Shown here: piece by piece, positions 1 to 8,818 of the stretch
Layout of the letters: each line of letters begins with the position of its first letter
Numbering within the stretch: position 1 is the stretch's first letter
Program-made: the position numbers and the translations under genes
From: Candidatus Aphodovivens avistercoris
Lineage (GTDB): Bacteria; Actinomycetota; Coriobacteriia; Coriobacteriales; Eggerthellaceae
Direction of reading: 5' to 3'
Assembly: GCA_018710945.1 (NCBI GenBank)
Contig: DVIW01000002.1
Span: forward strand, 1-57,031
Length of the DNA stretch: 57,031 nucleotides
The notes under the pieces: generated by a model
Seen by the model: the letters and a program-made list of their open reading frames with translations, nothing else
Told to the model about the DNA's origin: nothing
The model's database searches: none

Positions 1-2105
<2,105 letters not shown>

Positions 2106-2140
2106 CGGCAAGCTGCCGTTCCCTCTGCAGCAACGGTTCG

Positions 2141-2160
2141 AGCGCGCCTTAAGGCGCGCT
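2141..2160. repeat. Perfect 20-bp palindrome downstream of clpB
   Basis: AGCGCGCCTTAAGGCGCGCT reads identically on both strands with no spacer. It lies 36 bases after the clpB stop. It could be part of the transcription end, a protein-binding site, or chance; the sequence does not decide. Confidence 0.6.
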
Positions 2161-2246
2161 CTCCGAGGCGCGCCGCACCTCCGGTCCTGTCCGCGTCGCA
2201 CGCGATCGGGGAACGGATCCTAAATGCCAAGCTTTCCGGAGAATGG

Positions 2247-2273
2247 GCGGAGGGGCGGCGCCAGCCCCTCCGC
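2247..2273 (+). terminator. Hairpin terminator candidate after clpB
   Basis: A 10-bp perfect stem (GCGGAGGGGC paired with GCCCCTCCGC) with a 7-base loop. The following bases (TTCGTCCCTTTCGG) are only moderately T-rich, so this is a plausible but not classic intrinsic terminator between clpB and the toxin-antitoxin pair. Confidence 0.55.
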
Positions 2274-2391
2274 TTCGTCCCTTTCGGTTCGACTGTCCTC
2301 ACATTGCCATGCTTGCGGTATGTTCGGCGGAGTCCCATATCGTGCAATCAGTGCATCGGCGAAGCTTTATCGGCTCTGCCGATGAGCGCGG

Positions 2392-2428
2392 AAGATATCT
2401 ATGCTATATTCGATAGCATAGATATCTT
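2392..2428. promoter_or_regulatory. Operator palindrome of the FitAB-like toxin-antitoxin operon
   Basis: Two perfect 16-bp arms (AAGATATCTATGCTAT and ATAGCATAGATATCTT) flank a 5-base spacer, 19 bases before the antitoxin start codon. The A+T-rich core stands out in this GC-rich DNA and can also carry the promoter (TATGCTAT). FitA-type antitoxins repress their own operon by binding an inverted repeat containing TGCTAT/ATAGCA half-sites; both half-sites are present. The repressor assignment is inference from position and family. Confidence 0.75.
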
Positions 2429-2447
2429 GCTGGCAAGGAGGATCGAC

Positions 2448-2684
2448 ATGGCGGATCTTCTCATTCGCAACTGCGATGCGGAAACGAAGCGCGCTTTGGC
2501 GGTGAGGGCGGCCCAGAACGGGCGCAGCCAGCAGGCAGAAGCTTTGGCCATTCTGAGGGAAGCGCTGCTGGATGAGCCGAAAAGCTGGGTTGATCTGGTG
2601 ATTGAAAACTCCCGTAGCGTCGGGGGCATGGAGTTCGAGCCTCCCCGCCGCCATGCTTCGCGCCTCACTGCGGTGGAGCTGTAA
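2448..2684 (+). CDS. FitA-like ribbon-helix-helix antitoxin
   Basis: A 78-residue antitoxin, predicted to neutralise the downstream PIN-domain nuclease and to repress the operon. The N-terminal half (MADLLIRNCDAETKRALAVR then GRSQQAEALAILREAL) has the short beta-strand plus two helices of a ribbon-helix-helix domain with Arc/FitA-like spacing; the C-terminal 35 residues would wrap the toxin. The start is chosen at 2448 because AAGGAGG ends six bases upstream, whereas the frame further upstream reads through the operator palindrome. The stop lies two bases before the toxin start, typical of a coupled toxin-antitoxin operon. Confidence 0.85.
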   Translation: MADLLIRNCDAETKRALAVRAAQNGRSQQAEALAILREALLDEPKSWVDLVIENSRSVGGMEFEPPRRHASRLTAVEL

Positions 2685-2686
2685 CC

Positions 2687-3106
2687 ATGCGCTACGTTGT
2701 CGACACCAACGTGGTCTCGGAGCTGACGAAAGCCCAGCCGAATGCCTCGGCGGTCGCATGGATCTCCCGCCATGCCGCCGATGCGCTGCTGACCGCCATC
2801 ACCATCGAGGAAATGCGGTTCGGCTGCCTGATGCTGCCCGAGGGAAAGCGCCGCGCGAAGCTTTCGGAAACCATCGACCGCATCGTCGACGTGTACGCGT
2901 CGCGCATCCTTTCCTTCGACGCGCATGCAGCTGAAGAGTGCGCGAGGCTGCATTGCCTTGCCATCGGCAAGGGGCGCACGCCCGCCATCGAGGACCTGAT
3001 GATCGCCGCGCTGTGCGTTTGCCACGACGCGACGCTGGTCACGCGCAACGTACGGGATTTCGACTGCTTGGGTATCGAGGTGCTGAATCCGTTCGAGGTC
3101 GCGTAG
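2687..3106 (+). CDS. FitB/VapC-like PIN-domain toxin
   Basis: A 139-residue PIN-domain protein, predicted Mg2+-dependent RNase toxin. Acidic residues sit at the expected places: Asp6 in VVDTNVVSEL, Glu in TIEEMRFG, Asp in AIEDLMIAA and Asp in TRNVRDFD. FitB/VapC toxins cleave tRNA or other RNA, but the target cannot be read from sequence. It starts two bases after the antitoxin stop and so is translationally coupled. It is intact and all four acidic positions are kept, so it is probably active. A strong hairpin follows. Confidence 0.9.
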   Translation: MRYVVDTNVVSELTKAQPNASAVAWISRHAADALLTAITIEEMRFGCLMLPEGKRRAKLSETIDRIVDVYASRILSFDAHAAEECARLHCLAIGKGRTPAIEDLMIAALCVCHDATLVTRNVRDFDCLGIEVLNPFEVA

Positions 3107-3181
3107 CTGGCCTTCGTGGGGGATGCTTGCGCGCGGAGAGGGGCTTTCGCCGCCTCGCTCCAAGCTTCCATCGCGATGCGA

Positions 3182-3217
3182 AAAGGCCGGATCCCTGGAG
3201 GGTGGGGTCCGGCCTTT
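3182..3217. terminator. Bidirectional terminator between toxin and hydrolase 1
   Basis: A 14-bp stem (AAAGGCCGGATCCC with GGGGTCCGGCCTTT, one G-T pair) and 8-base loop. A-rich on the left and T-rich on the right, it can end transcripts of both convergent genes. Confidence 0.8.
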
Positions 3218-3288
3218 GCCTCTTGTCCTGCCGCTCAAGTGCGAGCAAATCGGGCGGCAGGGTTGAGGTTCGCGGTTCTGCGAGGCGG

Positions 3289-5295
3289 TTACTCGTAGAA
3301 GAACGTGAGGTAGTGGAAACGGGTGCTGCCGTATAGCATGCCCATCAGACAAGCAACCGTTCCGATGAGCAAAGCGCACAGCCACAGGTTACCCGTTTTC
3401 TTGTAGATGAAGGTCGAGCCGGCGACGGCAACCGTCATGCCCACCGGCAGCCCCCAAATGCGGCTCCAATCGACGCCGACGGTAAGCAGCCAGCTGCTGT
3501 CTGCTTCGAGATTGACGGTGGTTTCGAAGAACCACTTCAGTGCGATGACGGCGACGACGACAGCGATGGCTAGGGCAACGTTCACGACGATGGCGATAAC
3601 GAGGTCTTTTGTTTCATTTCCGGTCGTGGGCAGGCGTCGGATGACATTCATGTCGATGGACAGGACGAGGAAGCACAGGATGAAGACGATCAGATAGTTC
3701 CAGTAGTACGGGATCTTGTCGAGCGGGATGTCTTTAACCCCGAAGAACCATGCGTACAGGTCGGTTCCCAGAACGCTCGACTGGAACTGCAGATACGCCC
3801 AACCCAGCGCGATGGTGACGAGTGCCACGCCGAAAGAGCTGAGGATCATGAGCGCGATAGACTTCGCCTTTTCTTTGGAAGATGCGGATGCATCGTAGTC
3901 TGCGGGCGTGATGCCGAAGTCGGCGGGCTTCAAGCCCTTCTTCTTGCGTTCGGTCAGGATGTAAACCGCTGAACCGATGATGCACACGATGGTCAGGCCG
4001 ATGATGACGCCGAATCCCATGTTGGCGTACCCCATGTTGAACCCAAGGTTGTAGAGGTTGGAGTACGTTCCTCCGCCAATGATGCCGAATGCATCGGTTT
4101 TCAACACCAGATACGGCGCTAGCAGCCCGACTGCGCAGGCGATGATGAGGCCAGGGCCTCGGAATCCCACGTTGCGGGCAAGCGGTCGCCTAGCGCGTGC
4201 GAAGACGGGGACTTCCTCGATCAGTAGCAGGGCGGTTGCGCACAGCCATGCGGCGAATGCGAAGATGCCGAACAATCCGATGTAGTCCTTATACTGCCAA
4301 ATCTGGTTGTGGGAGTCGATGTAGTTGGGAACCGCGTCGCCGATCATGTCCTGTCCGTATTCGAGCAGGTGCTGGATGCAGCCTCCATCGACGAACGCTC
4401 CCTCATGGACGCGCTGGTCGTAGGAGAGGATGATCGCGTTTCCCTCTTCGAATGAGCCGTAAACATGATCGGGCTCGATTTCAGTCATGCCCGAATCGCC
4501 GGTGTGCGCTTGGAAAATCTGCAGAAGGCCTTCGGCTTCGGGGATGGTCTCCACCGTGTTGCCCAGATCGTAGCTGCCATACAAGAATGCCACGTTTCCT
4601 TGATAGGAAAGCACTGATGCAGCCTCCTCCGGATTGTCCTTGAAGCGACGTGCGGGAGAGCCGGAAGCGGCAAGAACGCCCTTCGAGTCGTACTCCGCTC
4701 CGATGATGACAGCGGCGGAGGATCCCAAGGAGTGGCCCGATGCGATGATGTTTTCAGAATCGATGTAGGGCAGGCTGAGCATGTATTCGTAGAAAAGCTT
4801 CGATTCGTCGAGAAGCGCGCGCGATGTGCTCATGCCGGAGCCTTTGCTGGTGCCTGCGCCCGCATTGAAATAGCCTTGGGAGTTTCCCGATCCGTAAAGG
4901 TCGGGGACTACGACGGCAAAGCCCCTTCGGGCGAATTCGAGCGCCCAGGATTCCTGATTGCGCGCGTTTCCTGAGTTTCCGTGGAGCATGATGATGCCAG
5001 GAGCGGGGGTTGCGTCTGTAGCGTTGTCCGGCCGGTACACCAGTCCGCTGAACGACGCTCCGTCGCTTCCCGACAGCGTTATCCGGTCGATCGACACTTT
5101 GCCCCAGCTGGATACCACTCCCCAATTCAACAGCGACGTGATGAGCAGAATGGCGAACGTGACGCAAAATCCTATGCGCACGTTCCTGCGGCGTCGTCTC
5201 CGCTTGTCGGGATCTTTGTAATCGTGCAAGAGCTTTTCATCCATCGCCCGGTCCTTTTCGGATCGGGCGATGGATGCGTTTGATGTAGTTGCCAT
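3289..5295 (-). CDS. Membrane-anchored alpha/beta-hydrolase with eight C-terminal membrane helices (copy 1)
   Basis: A 668-residue protein. After a basic N-terminus (RRRRRRNVR) comes one membrane helix (about 41-62), then an alpha/beta-hydrolase domain (about 70-330), then eight more predicted helices to the C-terminus. Hydrolase signs are the oxyanion loop HGNSGNA, nucleophile elbow GHSLG (Ser189), a likely acid Asp243 in GSYDLGN and His298 in QRVHEGAF. Basic loops (RARRPLARN, TERKKKG, NVIRRLP, YKKTGN) all fall on one side, which puts the hydrolase domain outside the cytoplasm. Substrate unknown; related soluble enzymes are peptidases or esterases. The start is ATG at 5295, seven bases after AGGAGG; a TTG three bases earlier is too close to that site. 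Divergent from the LuxR gene at 5589 and paralogous to 8819-10834. Confidence 0.85.
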   Translation of the reverse strand: MATTSNASIARSEKDRAMDEKLLHDYKDPDKRRRRRRNVRIGFCVTFAILLITSLLNWGVVSSWGKVSIDRITLSGSDGASFSGLVYRPDNATDATPAPGIIMLHGNSGNARNQESWALEFARRGFAVVVPDLYGSGNSQGYFNAGAGTSKGSGMSTSRALLDESKLFYEYMLSLPYIDSENIIASGHSLGSSAAVIIGAEYDSKGVLAASGSPARRFKDNPEEAASVLSYQGNVAFLYGSYDLGNTVETIPEAEGLLQIFQAHTGDSGMTEIEPDHVYGSFEEGNAIILSYDQRVHEGAFVDGGCIQHLLEYGQDMIGDAVPNYIDSHNQIWQYKDYIGLFGIFAFAAWLCATALLLIEEVPVFARARRPLARNVGFRGPGLIIACAVGLLAPYLVLKTDAFGIIGGGTYSNLYNLGFNMGYANMGFGVIIGLTIVCIIGSAVYILTERKKKGLKPADFGITPADYDASASSKEKAKSIALMILSSFGVALVTIALGWAYLQFQSSVLGTDLYAWFFGVKDIPLDKIPYYWNYLIVFILCFLVLSIDMNVIRRLPTTGNETKDLVIAIVVNVALAIAVVVAVIALKWFFETTVNLEADSSWLLTVGVDWSRIWGLPVGMTVAVAGSTFIYKKTGNLWLCALLIGTVACLMGMLYGSTRFHYLTFFYE

Positions 5296-5470
5296 CAAAA
5301 CACCTCCTCAGTGGTTTTCGTGCGACGCCCCCGAAGAGGCGCCTCCCCTGTTGGCGGCCGTCGTCCGTTCATCCCTCCCATTGGCGATGCTCGGCCGCAT
5401 TGCGCTGGCTGCCTGTAGAGGGGATTGTGGCTTCAAAGAGGCTTGCGCGCATCGGGCATAATGCTGCAAA

Positions 5471-5494
5471 GGGGGGTTATTTGCATAATCCCCC
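5471..5494. promoter_or_regulatory. Dyad in the hydrolase 1/LuxR 1 divergent promoter region
   Basis: GGGGGGTTAT and ATAATCCCCC form a 10-bp stem with one G-T pair and a TTGC loop. It sits directly upstream of a TATAAT box, overlapping the expected -35 region. A binding site for the membrane LuxR protein is the simplest reading; an RNA hairpin is the alternative. Confidence 0.5.
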
Positions 5495-5497
5495 TGA

Positions 5498-5503
5498 TAT
5501 AAT
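5498..5503 (+). promoter_or_regulatory. -10 box candidate for LuxR 1
   Basis: A consensus TATAAT, about 85 bases before the LuxR start and just after the dyad. No good -35 hexamer is seen, which fits an activator-dependent promoter. Confidence 0.5.
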
Positions 5504-5588
5504 CCGCTCTTTGATGTTCGGCGCATTACCATGTGAAACGTCATCGCGTCTGCCGCTCCGAGGAGGGCGGTGCAGAGGGGGAGCGCCA

Positions 5589-7052
5589 ATGGGGGCATCC
5601 AGCTATAGGGCGGTTGTCGGGTCGATAGCCGCCATACCGGCAGCGTTCTACGGCTATGCATTCCTCAAGTCTTGGATTTCTCTGAGGAGCATGCCCTCCG
5701 CGAGCGTCGGCATTGATCTGGACGTGTTCTCCTACGGCATAATCCATGCCGCCATCGCGTTTTCTTTGGCGCTGATGGCGCTTTTCGTGCGAGAAAAGCT
5801 GCTGAACGTCATCGTGACGGCGGTTGCGCTTGCCTGCCAGCTTGCGTGCGTCGGCATAACGGCAGGCGCACTATGCGCCGATGCTTGCGGTTTGGTTTTC
5901 CTGCAGCCGTACTTGGGGTCTGCCGGGGTTGTAGCGTTCTCGTCTTTGTGGGTGAACCTTTACGCGAAGCTGAACCCGGTTCGGGCGACGTTTCTCAATG
6001 TCGCGAGCATCGTGCTTGCCCAGGCGTTCGTTTTCGTTTCCGAAGACTCCTCGACCGGCCGAATGCTCGTGATCCTCGCAGTGCTCCCCTTGCTGTCCGC
6101 AGGATGCGCGTTCGCCTCTCTGAGAAGCTGCCCCGATGCCGGCATGCGTGTCGAGCGACTTGGTTCGAATCGGTTTCTGCCCATCCGCGCAGTGCTGTTT
6201 GTGGCGGCGTGCTCGTTTGCCTATCGGGTGGCATCAAGCGAACTCGCTGTCCTAGACGAACGCTACGCTTCTGCGATTCCTGCGGTGCTGCTGTTGATCC
6301 TGCTTCTTGTCGACACGAAGAAGTTCAGCGTGGCTTCGTTGTTCAGGATGGTGTTCCCCCTCATGCTGGTCGGTTTCCTTCTGGTGGCGCTGCTCCCCGA
6401 TTTCTTGGGAAGAGTGGCGGGCACTGCGTTTCAGGCGGGGTACGGGGCGATGTCAATCATGGTTGTGATGCTTGTCTGCACGGTGTCATACGGATCGAAC
6501 ACGTCCGGATACTGGCTTTTTGGCATGCTGGCGGGCACTCAGTTCCTTTCGACGAGCGTAGGGTCGCTGGCGGGAACCCATGTTGTCGCAGTCGCGGGGG
6601 AAGGCGGCTATATCGCGCTGTGCATAGCGGCGGTTGTCGCTGTTGTGCTTACGGGCTTCGCCATGATGGCGGAAAAGGACGTTTTCTCGCTTTGGGGCGT
6701 GGGGCTGGGGAAAGGGGTCCAGATGCTCGGCTCTTCTCAGAGGGAGGCCGGGGGGTCTTCCGGCAAGGAGGTGGACGGTGGGAAGGACCGTGGCGCTTTC
6801 GAGACGAGCGGGAGCATCGCCATCCGCATTAATTCTCTTGCGGCATCGCACGGTCTGACCGAAAGGGAGGTTGAAGTGGTGTTCCTCGCGGTGCAGGGGA
6901 AGACCAACAGCCAGATAGGGCAGGACATGTTCATCTCCTTGGGCACGGTGAAGGCCCACATGAGCCACATCTACCGAAAGCTGGACGTCCATTCTCGCAA
7001 AGAGCTTATGGCGCTGGTCGGTGTTCGTGATGCCGGCGGCTCCTCTTCGTAA
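5589..7052 (+). CDS. Polytopic membrane LuxR-type transcription regulator (copy 1)
   Basis: A 487-residue protein. Residues 1 to about 375 form roughly ten to twelve hydrophobic helices without an obvious ligand motif. A linker follows, then a C-terminal LuxR/GerE helix-turn-helix (about 420-480) with LTEREVEVVFLAVQGKTNSQ, the recognition region ISLGTVKAHMSHIYRKL and a final DVHSRKEL. Membrane-embedded LuxR proteins are common in Eggerthellaceae and are thought to sense small molecules and control neighbouring genes. The start is ATG at 5589 after GAGGGGGAG; it gives nearly the same length as its paralog downstream. Divergent from hydrolase 1. Signal and mode of release of the DNA-binding domain are unknown. 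Confidence 0.88.
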   Translation: MGASSYRAVVGSIAAIPAAFYGYAFLKSWISLRSMPSASVGIDLDVFSYGIIHAAIAFSLALMALFVREKLLNVIVTAVALACQLACVGITAGALCADACGLVFLQPYLGSAGVVAFSSLWVNLYAKLNPVRATFLNVASIVLAQAFVFVSEDSSTGRMLVILAVLPLLSAGCAFASLRSCPDAGMRVERLGSNRFLPIRAVLFVAACSFAYRVASSELAVLDERYASAIPAVLLLILLLVDTKKFSVASLFRMVFPLMLVGFLLVALLPDFLGRVAGTAFQAGYGAMSIMVVMLVCTVSYGSNTSGYWLFGMLAGTQFLSTSVGSLAGTHVVAVAGEGGYIALCIAAVVAVVLTGFAMMAEKDVFSLWGVGLGKGVQMLGSSQREAGGSSGKEVDGGKDRGAFETSGSIAIRINSLAASHGLTEREVEVVFLAVQGKTNSQIGQDMFISLGTVKAHMSHIYRKLDVHSRKELMALVGVRDAGGSSS

Positions 7053-7155
7053 TTAAAGTAGCGTGAAATGTATCGTGATATGATTTGACACTGAGGAGAA
7101 GAACCGGGAAGCGACGGCGACTTCCGCCATCGCTTGCGTGGGGAGGGGGGCAGTT

Positions 7156-8625
7156 TTGGGCAGATTCAGCGCAGTGTATCAGTCGATGGCCGCCATCCCC
7201 CTTGCTTTCTATGGCTATGCGTTCCATCGCGTTTCCACGTCGCTATTCCAAGTTCCCTTCGCCTTAGTGGATAAGGGCCATTTCATTCCGTCTTTCGGGA
7301 TCTTCGTCGGGGTGTTTGCCTGTCTCATTGCGGTGGCGGTGTTCGTTGCCGGATCTGACAGAGTGAGGAAGGCGGCGCTGCCCATCGGAGTGGCTTCGCA
7401 GCTTGTCGCCAGCCTCTTGGTGGCTCTTGTGTACTACGGGGCGATTGACAGCCAAGCGGTTGCCCTCGCAAGCGGTGTGCTGGGTTCGTTCGCCACCGCA
7501 TGCCTATCGGCGCTGTGGATAGACCTGTACGCCCGTCTCAATCCGGTTCGCGCTGTGTGGTGCGGAGCGGTCGCGCTGCTTGTCTCCCAGGCGATCGTGT
7601 TTCTGGTGGAGGGCAATGCCCTTTACCGGGTTTTCATCGCGCTAGCCTTCGCGCCGCTCCTTTCGCTGGTGTGCTTCCTGATTGCGATTCGCTCGGGCGA
7701 AAGCGGTGCCGAGGTCGGATTGAAGCGAGAGGGCAAGGCAGACGAGGATCGGGGCGAGGCGAAAAGGGCCGGCATCGCTGCACCGCGCAATGAAGGGGAT
7801 TCTGCGCGCTGCGCGCCGAAGGATCGATTCATGCTTCCGTACAAAGCCGTTGCGTTCATCGCGGCGTATTCCTTCGCTTATGGATTCGCGCGCATGGGCG
7901 ATGACCTTCTGAACGCTCGCTACGCCGCAGTCGTTCCCAGTGTTATCGTCATATGCTTCCTATTCATAAACGATCGGCGTTTCAATGTATCGGTTCTGCT
8001 GAGGTTCGCTTTCCCTCTCATGGTTGCAGGTTTCCTGCTGGTGTTTCTAGCTTCGTCAGCCTACGGGGCCTTCGCTTCCGTTGTGGTGAATGTGGGATTC
8101 GCCACTATGGAGATGCTGCTCTTGTTCATGGTGTGCACGATCGCCTACAGCACGGGAACTTCGGGCTTATGGCTGTTCGGGGTTCTATGCGCCACGCAGT
8201 CGCTGATGCGTGCCGCGGGAGTGTGGCTCGGTATGGAGCTAGGTGCTGTGCTGGGCGTGCCGCATCGATACGAGCTGGTGAGCGTTGTTGCCATCGTGAT
8301 GGTGGTGATTGCCAGTGTATTGCTGATGTCGGAGAAGAGCCTGTTCTCGTTCTGGCGTTTTCGCAGCGACGGTTCCGCGTCCGGTGACGAAGACGCCGAT
8401 TACCTCTTGGCGCGCATCGGCAATCTGGGCGATTTGCGTAACCTCACCGATCGCGAAAAAGAGGTGTTCTACCTGCTTGCTCAAGGCAAGTCGAACATCG
8501 AGATAGCTCACGACATGTTCATCTCCGAGGGCACGGTTAAAGCGCACTTGCATCATATCTACACGAAGCTGGACGTCCATTCGCGCAAGGAGCTGATATC
8601 GCTTCTGGACGGTGGCTCCCGATAG
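7156..8625 (+). CDS. Polytopic membrane LuxR-type transcription regulator (copy 2)
   Basis: A 489-residue paralog of the preceding gene with the same layout: a hydrophobic domain of about ten to twelve helices interrupted by a charged stretch near 180-225 (GLKREGKADEDRGEAKRAG), then a LuxR helix-turn-helix (LTDREKEVFYLLAQGKSNIE, EGTVKAHLHHIYTKL, VHSRKEL). The start chosen is TTG at 7156, five bases after GGAGGGGGG; it makes the N-terminus match the paralog (AAIP.AFYGYAF). A GTG at 7138 has no ribosome-binding site. The gap to copy 1 is about 100 bases. Probable regulator of hydrolase 2 just downstream. Confidence 0.88.
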   Translation: MGRFSAVYQSMAAIPLAFYGYAFHRVSTSLFQVPFALVDKGHFIPSFGIFVGVFACLIAVAVFVAGSDRVRKAALPIGVASQLVASLLVALVYYGAIDSQAVALASGVLGSFATACLSALWIDLYARLNPVRAVWCGAVALLVSQAIVFLVEGNALYRVFIALAFAPLLSLVCFLIAIRSGESGAEVGLKREGKADEDRGEAKRAGIAAPRNEGDSARCAPKDRFMLPYKAVAFIAAYSFAYGFARMGDDLLNARYAAVVPSVIVICFLFINDRRFNVSVLLRFAFPLMVAGFLLVFLASSAYGAFASVVVNVGFATMEMLLLFMVCTIAYSTGTSGLWLFGVLCATQSLMRAAGVWLGMELGAVLGVPHRYELVSVVAIVMVVIASVLLMSEKSLFSFWRFRSDGSASGDEDADYLLARIGNLGDLRNLTDREKEVFYLLAQGKSNIEIAHDMFISEGTVKAHLHHIYTKLDVHSRKELISLLDGGSR

Positions 8626-8818
8626 AACGGCAACGTTTTCCCAGATAAAACAACGGTTTACGAATCAAGGATTAGCAAAATACACCCATTGGGCGCGTTT
8701 GATCGATGCGCGTACCATCTCCTGCCGCTAAAAGGGATTTAAGGCATGCGCAGAAAGGACCTGCGCGCATCGTTGGTGGCGCGGTGCGCATGCGAAGCAT
8801 TCGACTAGGAGGTGGAAT

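Noticed and set aside
2304..2447. N-terminal extension of the FitA-like antitoxin frame
   Set aside because: It reads through the operator palindrome and has no ribosome-binding site; the ATG at 2448 has an excellent one.
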